Source of the DNA: Myxococcota bacterium
GTDB lineage: Bacteria > Myxococcota_A > Bradymonadia > UBA7976 > UBA1532
DNA length: 64,000 bases
NCBI GenBank assembly: GCA_023150895.1
Contig: JAKLJY010000024.1
Span: 1-64,000, forward strand
Reading direction: 5' to 3'
Under the pieces are notes generated by a model. It saw only the letters and a program-made list of their open reading frames with translations. It had not been told where the DNA came from and did no database searches. Positions 14,656 to 22,472 of this stretch are shown piece after piece. Position numbers and translations under genes: made by a program. Every line of letters begins with the position of its first letter. Positions within the stretch are counted from its first letter, which is position 1.

Positions 14656-16620
14656 CTAGTTGCCGGCGTCGGGGAGGATGACCTGGCCGGCGTCGGGGAG
14701 GATGACCTGGCCAGCGTCGGGGGCGACGATAATGCCGCCATCGCCGGGCAGGATGATCTCACCGGCGTCGCCGGTCGGCTCGGCAACCCCCGAGTCGACC
14801 GCGAAGCCGGCGTTGTCGGAGACCTCGACGCGGAACTGCAGGAAGATCTCGGCGCCCGCCGGCGGGGGGTCCGTGAGCGTCAGCGCGAGCTGAGACGGGC
14901 ACGTCGGGTCGAGTTCGATGTTGAACCCGTTCTGCGGGATCGTCGTCGGCGGAATCTGAACTTCGCATGCCCCGCCCTGATCCTGCGTGCGGGTGCACTG
15001 CATGCGGACGTTCACCGTGGGCTTGTAGTTCGCAACCTCGGCGAACTCCGCCGGCGTCTCGCAAGGGTGGAGCGGCTCGTCGGCTTCACCCGGGGCGAGG
15101 CACTGCGGGACCTTTTCGAGGCAGTAGTGGCCGAGCACCTGGACGATGCGGTCGCGAATGATCTGCAGCGGTCGGCTGAAATCGTCCTCGCAGATCGAGA
15201 TGCAGTCGAGCGTGCCCTCACTTCCGGCCGGACACCCGATGCCGTTGATGCCGAATGCCTCGGCGAGTTGCAGGTAGCGCCGGCCGCTGTAGGCCTTGCC
15301 GTTGGACGAGGAGCAGGTCGGCACGGGGCCACCCTTGCACTTGCCCTCGGGGCAGCACATGGAGTCGACGTTCGACACGTTGGCGTTGGGTCGCTCGGGC
15401 GTCTCCGGGTTGGAGTCGTGGTCCTCCCAGTACCAGCAGGCCTCCTCGGGGCGGCCCTGGACGTTGCTGACCTCGAAGGTCTGCCCGGCTTCGTCCTGCA
15501 CGAACGCCCGGTTGCCCACGATGGAGGCGACGATGACGGCGCGGTTGGGATCGACTTTCAGGCTCCGGAGGAAGTCGACGTAGTCACCCACGGGGGTGAG
15601 CGCGTCCGGGAACCACTCGCAGTTGTTGTTGTCGCCGCGGTCAATCAGGCAGCGCGCCTGGTAGCACTTGTCCGGTGTGAGCGAACTGCACTCGTTGTTG
15701 TAGCAGGCCGCGATGTCGCCGCTCGGGCACAGCGTCGGATCCTGGAAGCCGTCCGGGAAGCTGTCGCCGTCCGGGCCATCCATCGGGCCGTACTTGCAGA
15801 TGGCGCGCCGGCTGGCATTGGGGTTGGACTGGGGATCCGAGCAGTCGACCTCGTCCGAGAGGTTGATGACGACCAGGATGGCGTCCGGACGCAGGAAGTC
15901 GGGCTCCTGTCCGGGCTGGAGGCGCTGCGCGCAGTTGCGGTCGTACGTGCTCTTGACGACCTGCCCCGCCGCGTTGACCTCGTCTACGCAGCACTCGGCG
16001 AACGAGGGCTTGTTCGGGCCTTCGCAGGAGAGCGCGAGCCGCATGGACTCGAGCCCCTTCTCGAAGCCGTCACCGCCCGTGCCGAGGGTGGCCAGGCAGC
16101 GGAACTTGTGCTCGAACTCGTCGCGCGTCGCGCCGATGTTGCCGCCGAGGTTCGGCAGGCCCGACTTCAGGATCGGACCGAACGTCCAACTCCCGGCGTC
16201 GTTGAGCAGGTCGGTGCAGTTCTCGGCCTCTGCGGCGATCGCCGCCGGACAGTTCGGGGAGATGCCGGGCGGGGTGTCCTGGAAGCGGCCACGGGCGCTC
16301 GCCGTTCGCAGATCGGTGTTGATGACCGCGATGCGGTAGTCCGCCGAGTCGCCGAGGTCGTCGAACAGGAAGCCGGACAAGAGGCCGAAGTTGGCCGCCA
16401 GGTTGGCCTGCTCCTCGCACATCGAGCCGGAGTTGTCGATGAGGAAGAGGAAGTCGAGCTTGGTCTTCGCCGGAAGGCTGACGGCCGTGTTGTTCGCGGC
16501 CGAGACCACCTTGTCGAGGGGCTCGAGCGGATGATCGTTGCAGGCCGCGGAGCCCAGCGCGGTGGCGCCCAGCGCAAGCGTGTGGAGGAACCGGGACTGG
16601 CGGGTGAGCGTCATGCGCAT
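14656..16620 (-). CDS. Cys-rich von Willebrand A domain lipoprotein
   Basis: 654 residues. The signal peptide ends in LGSAAC with lipidated C27. A VWA-like domain begins near residue 54 and has the metal-ion-dependent adhesion signature D62-N-S64-G-S66. It is unusually rich in cysteine (roughly 30), as in other myxobacterial VWA lipoproteins that fold outside the cytoplasm. The C-terminus is a low-complexity tail repeating 'VILPDAGQ', encoded by a 24-base tandem repeat. ATG 16620 has AGGA four bases upstream and a good promoter at 16651-16679. ATG 16614 is an alternative. It probably acts in surface adhesion or the envelope; the ligand is unknown. Confidence 0.85.
   Translation of the reverse strand: MRMTLTRQSRFLHTLALGATALGSAACNDHPLEPLDKVVSAANNTAVSLPAKTKLDFLFLIDNSGSMCEEQANLAANFGLLSGFLFDDLGDSADYRIAVINTDLRTASARGRFQDTPPGISPNCPAAIAAEAENCTDLLNDAGSWTFGPILKSGLPNLGGNIGATRDEFEHKFRCLATLGTGGDGFEKGLESMRLALSCEGPNKPSFAECCVDEVNAAGQVVKSTYDRNCAQRLQPGQEPDFLRPDAILVVINLSDEVDCSDPQSNPNASRRAICKYGPMDGPDGDSFPDGFQDPTLCPSGDIAACYNNECSSLTPDKCYQARCLIDRGDNNNCEWFPDALTPVGDYVDFLRSLKVDPNRAVIVASIVGNRAFVQDEAGQTFEVSNVQGRPEEACWYWEDHDSNPETPERPNANVSNVDSMCCPEGKCKGGPVPTCSSSNGKAYSGRRYLQLAEAFGINGIGCPAGSEGTLDCISICEDDFSRPLQIIRDRIVQVLGHYCLEKVPQCLAPGEADEPLHPCETPAEFAEVANYKPTVNVRMQCTRTQDQGGACEVQIPPTTIPQNGFNIELDPTCPSQLALTLTDPPPAGAEIFLQFRVEVSDNAGFAVDSGVAEPTGDAGEIILPGDGGIIVAPDAGQVILPDAGQVILPDAGN
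14663..14710. repeat. Two perfect 24-bp direct repeats plus a partial third copy
   Basis: Units 14663-14686 and 14687-14710 are identical (each begins CCGGCGTCGGGG and ends ATGACCTGG), and a diverged partial copy follows from 14711. They encode repeated 'QVILPDAG' units at the C-terminus of the VWA lipoprotein. The repeat keeps the reading frame, so slippage would change tail length without a frameshift. Confidence 0.95.
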
Positions 16621-16650
16621 TTCATCCTACACCGGACGGGAATCCGGCAA

Positions 16651-16679
16651 AGCCTAACCCGCGCCGCCGGGTGAGTCAA
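16651..16679 (-). promoter_or_regulatory. Sigma-70-type promoter of the VWA lipoprotein gene
   Basis: On the minus strand TTGACT (16674-16679), 17-base spacer, TAGGCT (16651-16656). The predicted start is about 25 bases before ATG 16620. The 186-base gap upstream of this gene holds nothing else recognisable. Confidence 0.65.
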
Positions 16680-16806
16680 CGGCGAGGGCACACCGTTGCG
16701 CCCGACCTCGGCGCGCCGTGCGCGCGAGGGGCCGGTGCTCCGACGGCCCGCGTCGAATCCCGGCCATCGGGCCGGGCTCGTCGACGGCATGGTCGGCCCC
16801 GGATGA

Positions 16807-19200
16807 TCACCTTCGTCGAGGCACCACGCCGGGTCCGGCGTACCGGTCGCAGGCATCTCCCGGACCGTCGCCATCCTTGTCGCTCTGGCTCGGGTTGGGG
16901 GCCCGGGGGCAGTTGTCGCAGGCGTCCCCGTGCCGGTCCAGATCCCCGTCCGTCTGCGTCGGGTTCCATTTCGCCGGGCAGTTGTCGCAGGCCGAGTCGA
17001 CGCCATCCCGATCGCGGTCGTCGGTCGGGTTGCTGCGAACGGCGACGCAGGGGTCGCAACGGTCCCCCAGGCCGTCGCCGTCCAGATCGGCCTGGTCGGG
17101 GTTGACTTCCCCGGGGCAGTTGTCGCAGGCGTCGGCCACCTGGTCGCGATCCGTGTCCCGCTGACCCGGGTCGAAGATGTCCGGGCAGCTGTCGCAGGCG
17201 TCTCCCACGCCGTCCCGGTCGCGGTCGGCCTGGTCGATGTTGTCGGTACCGGGGCAGTTGTCGGCCGCGCAGCCGTCCCCCAGCCCGGGCCCGATGCCAT
17301 CCTCATCGTAGAAGACGAGGCTGTTGTCCGTAGGGTCCATCGAGGGGCGCGCGCCGGCGGGCAGCTTGTAGGGGGTGCGCCGCTCGCACCGGGGGGCCGG
17401 GTTGTTCTTGCCGTCGAAGAGGCAGAAACGCTGCGCCTGACCCTCGGGGTTGGTCCAGGTCACCGCGACCCAGGCCATCTCCACGGCCCACCTCGTTGGC
17501 GTGTAACAGACGAACCCGAACGGCTCGCACGCGTCGGGATTCAGGAGGAGGCCCCGTGCGCGCACCAGGCTCGTGAGGTGCACCTCGTCGACCGCCCCGC
17601 CCGGATCCGCGGGCAGGGAGAACCAGGTCGTTTCACCGCCGAGCCAGACCCGACACTCGATGTCCTCCTCGGCGGGCGCGTGCAGGATCTCCAGGACGAG
17701 GTTGCCGACGTCGCAGGCGTCTCCGAGCCCGTCGCCCTCGGCGTCGGATTGCTCGGGATCGGCAATGAAAGGACAGACGTCGACGTCGTTCGGGACACCG
17801 TCGCCGTCCTGATCGGGATCGCAGACGTCGCCTGCCCCGTCGGCGTCCGTGTCCTCTTGTGCCGGATCGTGATCGTCCGGACAGACGTCGACGGAGGCCA
17901 CGATGCCGTCATGATCGGGCGCGTCGGCCAGATCCGGGTGCGGGTCACAGGCATCCCCCACCCCGTCCGCGTCCCGATCTTCCTGAAGGGGGTTGAACGA
18001 CCCGACGCAGTTGTCGACCTCCGCGCAGACGTCGTCGCCGTCGGCGGCGGGCCATTCGAGGCTGCGGGGTCCCGGTGGTCCCTCGCAGAAGTCGCACGCG
18101 TCGCCGACGCCGTCGCCGTCCGTATCGGCCTGGTCCGGGTTGGCGTCCGCCGGGCAGTTGTCGACCTGACAGATGCCGTCCCCGTCGCCGTCGTACTCGA
18201 ATGTGTCCGCCGGGCAGGCATCACACGCGTCTCCCGTGCCGTCCCGATCGCCATCGGCCTGGTCGGCGTTCGGGACGAAAGGGCAGTTGTCGGTGCCCTG
18301 GGGAACGCCATCGTCGTCCCCATCCGGCTCGGTCGGGGCTTCCGCCGTCCGATGGGCGAACGGATCCGGATCGCACGCGTCGCCGAGGCCGTCGCGGTCC
18401 GAGTCCAGGTCCCGCGGATCGAAATGGCCGGGGCAGGAATCGCAGGCGTCCGGGATCGTGTCGACGTCCCGGTCTCGCCGCTGGATCCGTGGATCGCAGT
18501 CCGTCACGGAGACGCTCATCGGGTTTCGCCCGAGGATGGCGAGGGGCACCGCCGCCCGGTGTCCGATGAGGCCGCCGGCGGTTGCCAAAAACGCGCCGCC
18601 CAACGCCGACTGCGCGTCCAGAAACGGGCCGGGTGTCGCAGGCAAGAGCCCGAAGAGGAGGTCGCCCGTGCGCTCATCGAAGCGGATGTATCCATTCGAC
18701 GCGTCCGGACCCTCGCCGTCCCCCATCCAGATGAAGGCCACGCTCAGGGTGCGGGCGCCCACCGGTCCCCGCGTGCGGAGCTCGACGAATCGGGCCGCCC
18801 GGCGACGGTGCGCGGTGACGGCGACGGCGACCTGGGTCCGATCGACCGCCCAGAGCGTGTCGCTGGGGGTGGAGGCCAAAAACGGCATCGGCTCCGTCGA
18901 GAGGTATCCGAGCGCGTTGACGTGAAGGAGCGCCACGGGGCCGTCCCCGAGGTCGACCGGAAACGGAAGCGGGAGCGGGCCCAGGTCCTGCGTGCCGTCC
19001 GGGACCTCGATGATGGTGTCCGCCGGCCCTTGCAGCGGAGAGTAGGGCTGCCAGAAGAGGCGTTGGGACGTCTCGCCCCAGGTCCACATGCCGTCGTCCG
19101 GCTCGGGCCAGGTGTTCGGCGGTGTGGCGCCGCTCGTGCCCGCCAACGCCGTCATGATCGAAATCGCCGCCAGCGCGCGCCCGCTTCTGTAGTTCATCAC
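16807..19200 (-). CDS. Secreted protein with thrombospondin type 3 (calcium-binding) repeats
   Basis: 797 residues. The signal peptide (ALAAISIMTALAGTSGA) is followed by a beta-rich N-terminal domain of about 230 residues similar to nidogen-type folds ('GYIRFDERTGDLLFGLLP'). Then come TSP3 repeats of the type 'DNCP..NPDQ.D.DGDGVGDACD'. I count 13 D-x-C-D repeat ends in two blocks, separated by a 130-residue non-repetitive insert with its own cysteines. The last residues are basic (VVPRRR). TSP3 repeats bind many calcium ions and need an extracytoplasmic location. Two ATG codons stand at the start; no Shine-Dalgarno is evident. Its function at the surface is unknown. Confidence 0.88.
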   Translation of the reverse strand: MMNYRSGRALAAISIMTALAGTSGATPPNTWPEPDDGMWTWGETSQRLFWQPYSPLQGPADTIIEVPDGTQDLGPLPLPFPVDLGDGPVALLHVNALGYLSTEPMPFLASTPSDTLWAVDRTQVAVAVTAHRRRAARFVELRTRGPVGARTLSVAFIWMGDGEGPDASNGYIRFDERTGDLLFGLLPATPGPFLDAQSALGGAFLATAGGLIGHRAAVPLAILGRNPMSVSVTDCDPRIQRRDRDVDTIPDACDSCPGHFDPRDLDSDRDGLGDACDPDPFAHRTAEAPTEPDGDDDGVPQGTDNCPFVPNADQADGDRDGTGDACDACPADTFEYDGDGDGICQVDNCPADANPDQADTDGDGVGDACDFCEGPPGPRSLEWPAADGDDVCAEVDNCVGSFNPLQEDRDADGVGDACDPHPDLADAPDHDGIVASVDVCPDDHDPAQEDTDADGAGDVCDPDQDGDGVPNDVDVCPFIADPEQSDAEGDGLGDACDVGNLVLEILHAPAEEDIECRVWLGGETTWFSLPADPGGAVDEVHLTSLVRARGLLLNPDACEPFGFVCYTPTRWAVEMAWVAVTWTNPEGQAQRFCLFDGKNNPAPRCERRTPYKLPAGARPSMDPTDNSLVFYDEDGIGPGLGDGCAADNCPGTDNIDQADRDRDGVGDACDSCPDIFDPGQRDTDRDQVADACDNCPGEVNPDQADLDGDGLGDRCDPCVAVRSNPTDDRDRDGVDSACDNCPAKWNPTQTDGDLDRHGDACDNCPRAPNPSQSDKDGDGPGDACDRYAGPGVVPRRR

Positions 19201-19330
19201 CGGTTGGCCCTACCCGTGGTCGTCGAGGTCGACCGATCGACCCGTCTTGGGCAGACGGACGGCCCGGGCCGTGCCTCAACCGGGGGGGCGGCGGGGACTC
19301 ACCATGGGGCACACCGCGGGCCCGAGGCCT

Positions 19331-20383
19331 TCACGGGGGCCCGTTACCCGTTTCCGGGCTGCCGGCGCCCTCCGGATCGTCCGCGACCGTCACGGCGCCG
19401 CTGAGGCGGGCGTGGGGCAGGATCAGGTACGGCAACCCGACGACGACCTGCACGACCAGTTGCACGACGTGGAGCATGATCGTGTAGAGCGTGATGTTGC
19501 CCTGGCTCTCGGGGCTGAGGAGCAGAAGGGAGAAGCCGGCGGCAAGGGCCAGTTCGAAGGTGCCCGTCATGCCCGGCCCCCCCGGAATCATGATGCCGAC
19601 GACCAGGATGGCCAGCAGCGCGAACCCGCCCGGATAGCTCAGGTCGCGAATGTTGACCGCGTCACCCATGATCTTCATGCCGACGCCCTGGATGGCCCAA
19701 TAGACGATGGTCAGCACGACGAACCAGAGAATGCGGCGCTTGTCCGGCAGAATCTTGAGGCCGTCGAGGAACGCATCGAGGACCCGGACCACGCGCCGTG
19801 TGGTGCCCTCGTGGAGGCGATTGCCAATCGACCGGATCAGTTCGACCGTGGCCTGCCGCCGGACGTAACCGCCGATCAGGACGAGCAGCGCCCCCAGGAA
19901 GACTGCGCCCGCGACGTAGCCGCTGAGCTTGACGGCGTCGACCTTGGGGTTGCCGTTCGGTGGCAGAAACGAGATGAACAGGAAGAAGAGTGCAACGAAG
20001 AGGACACCGTCGATGACGCGCTCGACGACGACCGTCGCCAGCGCTCCGGTCCCGGAGACGCCGCCCTTCCCGCGGACCAGATAGGGCCGAACGAGTTCAC
20101 CGAGCCGCAACGGGAAGACCGTGATGCACAGGTATCCGATCGCACCCGCAGAGACGATGTCCCGCCAATGAATCGGCCCGAGCGCCCGGACGAGGACGCC
20201 CCACCGGACGATGCGCACGACGTGCGAGATGGCGAACAGCAGGCCGTAGGTCCACAGGAGGGACACGTCGACCTTCTCCAGACGGACGAAGAAGTCGCTC
20301 CAGTCCTCGCCCCGGAAGGCCAGCCAGAGCAGCACGGCCCCGAGGACCGTCGAGAAGACCCATTTGAAGAGGAAGTTGCGCAA
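19331..20383 (-). CDS. Lysylphosphatidylglycerol synthase-type membrane protein (UPF0104)
   Basis: 350 residues with about eight hydrophobic helices. It carries family blocks 'SHVVRIVRWGVLVRAL', 'FPLRLGELVRPYLV', 'VVVERVIDGVLF' and 'IPGGPGMTGTFELA', as in the flippase-like transmembrane domain of MprF/LPG synthase. The aminoacyltransferase half is absent, so it probably moves or handles lipids or glycolipids and does not synthesise lysyl-PG. It lies 17 bases downstream of the CpsB-type phosphatase on the same strand, suggesting a link with polysaccharide or lipid export. Confidence 0.87.
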   Translation of the reverse strand: MRNFLFKWVFSTVLGAVLLWLAFRGEDWSDFFVRLEKVDVSLLWTYGLLFAISHVVRIVRWGVLVRALGPIHWRDIVSAGAIGYLCITVFPLRLGELVRPYLVRGKGGVSGTGALATVVVERVIDGVLFVALFFLFISFLPPNGNPKVDAVKLSGYVAGAVFLGALLVLIGGYVRRQATVELIRSIGNRLHEGTTRRVVRVLDAFLDGLKILPDKRRILWFVVLTIVYWAIQGVGMKIMGDAVNIRDLSYPGGFALLAILVVGIMIPGGPGMTGTFELALAAGFSLLLLSPESQGNITLYTIMLHVVQLVVQVVVGLPYLILPHARLSGAVTVADDPEGAGSPETGNGPP

Positions 20384-20400
20384 GGGGGCGTCCGGGCGGC

Positions 20401-21141
20401 TCAGGCCGCCGCGATCAGTCGGTTCGGGGTGGCGCTGAGCAACTGCTGGAGTCGCCGCGGTGGCAGGCGAGACTCGAGCTCGGCGAGAACGGGGCGCACG
20501 ATCTTCGGAAGCTCGCGCGGGCTGTGGCAGTCGGTGGCGACCAGATCGGCGTGACCGCCCTCCAGCAGGGCCCAGGCGGTCTTCTTGATGGTCCGGCCGA
20601 ACGTCCCGGCGAGCGAGCGGAAGCTGACCTGGATGAGCGCCCGGCCGGTCGTGAGGGCGAGGAGACGATCGAGATCGTCGTGGAAGGGCTGGCAGCGTTC
20701 GGGATGCGCGACGATCGGGTAGTAGCCGGCCGCCCCGACCTCGAAGAGGACGTTGGGCATGGCCGCCGGCATGAAGGTCTCCGGCAACTCGAGCAGGACG
20801 TAGCGAGAGCCGTCGATCGTCATCAGCCGCCGCGCGGCGAGCTCGTCGTGGAAACGTGCCCCATACGCGTACTCCGCGCCCCGGCCGACGTCGATGGTGA
20901 GGCCGGCCTCGCGGGCGCGGGCCTCGAGCGCTGCCCGGGCCGCCTCGATGCGCTCGGGGCCATACGTGTACCGGGCATCGTCCGCATGGGGGGTGGCGAC
21001 GACCCGGGAAAACCCGGCGTCCTGGAGACCGCGGAGCATTTCGAGGGCCGCGTCGTCGTCGCGCGCGCCGTCGTCGAGCCCCGGGAGAACGTGCAGGTGC
21101 AAGTCGATCCGGCCACCGGCAGTGGAGACGATCGAGTTCAC
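20401..21141 (-). CDS. CpsB/CapC-type PHP-domain phosphatase
   Basis: 246 residues with metal-binding blocks of the PHP superfamily: 'DLHLHVLPGLDDGA', 'VVATPHADD', 'IVAHPERC' and 'VATDCHS'. This set fits manganese-dependent protein-tyrosine phosphatases (CpsB, YwqE) that dephosphorylate the tyrosine kinase controlling capsule or exopolysaccharide assembly. The only start that fits is GTG 21141, because an in-frame stop lies just upstream. No partner kinase is in the window. Confidence 0.85.
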   Translation of the reverse strand: MNSIVSTAGGRIDLHLHVLPGLDDGARDDDAALEMLRGLQDAGFSRVVATPHADDARYTYGPERIEAARAALEARAREAGLTIDVGRGAEYAYGARFHDELAARRLMTIDGSRYVLLELPETFMPAAMPNVLFEVGAAGYYPIVAHPERCQPFHDDLDRLLALTTGRALIQVSFRSLAGTFGRTIKKTAWALLEGGHADLVATDCHSPRELPKIVRPVLAELESRLPPRRLQQLLSATPNRLIAAA

Positions 21142-21227
21142 CGGGGACTGCTTTTCATGGGGCGGGACGGCCTTTCATGCGGGTCCGGGGGCATCGGGAA
21201 CCACACGGGGGCAAAAGCGGGCAAAGG

Positions 21228-21255
21228 TTGACTTGCGATCGGCGCGCAACATAAT
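21228..21255 (+). promoter_or_regulatory. Sigma-70-type promoter giving a leaderless response-regulator mRNA
   Basis: TTGACT (21228-21233), 16-base spacer, CATAAT (21250-21255). The expected start is 21262-21263, directly at ATG 21263. No Shine-Dalgarno exists upstream of that ATG, which fits leaderless translation. Confidence 0.65.
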
Positions 21256-21262
21256 GCCTCGT

Positions 21263-21634
21263 ATGTCCGGCGAAAAGCGCAAGGTCATGATTCTGGATGA
21301 TAACATCATCAGTCTCATGATCGCCGAAGAGCTCCTGGTGGCCCACGGCTACGAAGTCGTGAAGATGTCCGCACCCCACGGGTGCGTGGCCAAGCTCGAC
21401 TACGAAATGCCCGACGTCCTGCTCGTGGACATCGCCATGCCGCGCCTCGCGGCCGACGACCTCCTCGACACCATCCGGACCGCGCCCGAACACGAGGACC
21501 TCATCATCGTCCTCTACTCGGACATGGAGGCGGAGCGGCTCGAGAAGATCTGCCACGCCAAGGACATCAACGGGTACTTCTGCAAGTCGATGGACATCAC
21601 CAAGCTCCCCGAATTCGTCGACCGTTTCTTCTGA
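21263..21634 (+). CDS. Single-domain response regulator (receiver only)
   Basis: 123 residues consisting of one CheY-like receiver domain. The acidic pair is in VMILDDN, the phospho-acceptor Asp is in VLLVDIAMPRL, the Ser/Thr switch position is in 'IVLYSDMEA' and the conserved Lys is in 'FCKSMD'. No output domain is attached, so it works through protein contact. ATG 21263 is preferred to ATG 21254 because the -10 box of the upstream promoter overlaps the latter. No kinase gene adjoins it. It is divergent from the CpsB-type phosphatase gene. Confidence 0.85.
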   Translation: MSGEKRKVMILDDNIISLMIAEELLVAHGYEVVKMSAPHGCVAKLDYEMPDVLLVDIAMPRLAADDLLDTIRTAPEHEDLIIVLYSDMEAERLEKICHAKDINGYFCKSMDITKLPEFVDRFF

Positions 21635-21636
21635 GC

Positions 21637-21666
21637 TTGACACCGGGGTCCCGTCGACCGTAAAAG
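21637..21666 (+). promoter_or_regulatory. Promoter of tRNA-Cys
   Basis: Perfect TTGACA (21637-21642) and TAAAAG (21661-21666) with an 18-base spacer. The -35 box starts 3 bases after the stop of the response regulator. The predicted start is about 20 bases before the tRNA. Confidence 0.7.
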
Positions 21667-21694
21667 GCCCGCGGTCGTCGTTCACGACCCCCAT

Positions 21695-21766
21695 GGCGGC
21701 GTAGCCAAGCGGTAAGGCAGAGGTCTGCAAAACCTCCACTCACCGGTTCAAATCCGGTCGCCGCCT
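21695..21766 (+). tRNA. tRNA-Cys (anticodon GCA)
   Basis: 72-nt cloverleaf: acceptor GGCGGCG/CGCCGCC, anticodon stem GAGGT/ACCTC with loop CTGCAAA (GCA), T arm ACCGG-TTCAAAT-CCGGT, discriminator T as usual for tRNA-Cys. CCA is not encoded. Confidence 0.97.
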
Positions 21767-21773
21767 CCCGAAG

Positions 21774-21804
21774 ACCCGCCCCGGCATACCCGGGGCGGGT
21801 TTTT
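21774..21804 (+). terminator. Rho-independent terminator of tRNA-Cys
   Basis: A perfect 11-bp GC-rich stem (ACCCGCCCCGG with CCGGGGCGGGT, loop CATAC) followed by five T. The T run touches the stop codon of the convergent cmk gene. Confidence 0.93.
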
Positions 21805-22460
21805 CATTTTCGGCCGCGGGCTGCCTCGACGAGGGCGACGCACGCGGCGACGGCCCCCGGCAGATCGAGGGTCGTCGCGTCGACGACGACGGCATCGTCC
21901 GCCTGCCTGAGCGGGGCGATGGCGCGGTTCATGTCCTGGTGGTCCCGCGCTTCGATCTCGGCAAGCACGGTCTCGAACGACGCGTGATGGCCGGCGGCAA
22001 GCAGCTCGCGGTGGCGACGCTCGGCCCGGGCGGCGGCGCTCGCCGTCAGGTAGATCTTCACGTCCGCGTCCGGGAAGACGACCGTCCCGATGTCGCGTCC
22101 GTCCATGATGGTGTCCGTCGAGCGACCGAGGCGTCGCTGAAGCTCCATCAGGCCCGCCCGTACCGGCGGTTGAGCAGCGAAGTCGCTGGCGGCCCGGCTG
22201 ATCTCGGGCGCCCGGATTTCGGACGAGACGTCCTCGCCGTCGAGGAGCAGCGCGTCCCCGTCGAAGCGAAGACCCAGCGCTCGGACGAACGGCTCGAGCA
22301 TTGCAGCCGCAGCGGGCGTGTAACCGGCGCGTCGCGCCGCGAGGGCGACGCCACGATAGAGGGCGCCGGTGTCGATCCGGGTGAACCCGAGGCGGGCTGC
22401 GAGGTGGCGGCTGACGGTGCTCTTGCCCGCGCCGGCGGGCCCGTCGATGGCGACAATCAT
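21804..22460 (-). CDS. cmk: Cytidylate kinase
   Basis: 218 residues. It phosphorylates CMP and dCMP. The P-loop GPAGAGKST is at 7-15, followed by 'RLGFTRIDTGALYRG', 'GRDIGTVVFPDADVKIYLTA' and 'ARDHQDMNRAIAPL', all typical of Cmk. Length is standard. It follows aroA by 12 bases, an aroA-cmk order found in many bacteria. No clear Shine-Dalgarno is present, so it may depend on coupling to aroA. Confidence 0.96.
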   Translation of the reverse strand: MIVAIDGPAGAGKSTVSRHLAARLGFTRIDTGALYRGVALAARRAGYTPAAAAMLEPFVRALGLRFDGDALLLDGEDVSSEIRAPEISRAASDFAAQPPVRAGLMELQRRLGRSTDTIMDGRDIGTVVFPDADVKIYLTASAAARAERRHRELLAAGHHASFETVLAEIEARDHQDMNRAIAPLRQADDAVVVDATTLDLPGAVAACVALVEAARGRK

Positions 22461-22472
22461 GGGGGGATCTTT

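Noticed and set aside
16807-19200. Short-period repeats in the TSP3 gene were considered as a CRISPR-like array.
   Set aside because: The repeats are coding, degenerate and in frame, with no constant-length spacers.
16930-19404. An 824-residue plus-strand frame opposite the TSP3 gene.
   Set aside because: It is a shadow created by the repeated Asp/Gly/Cys codons read in reverse; its Val/Arg/Gly repeats have no fold signature.
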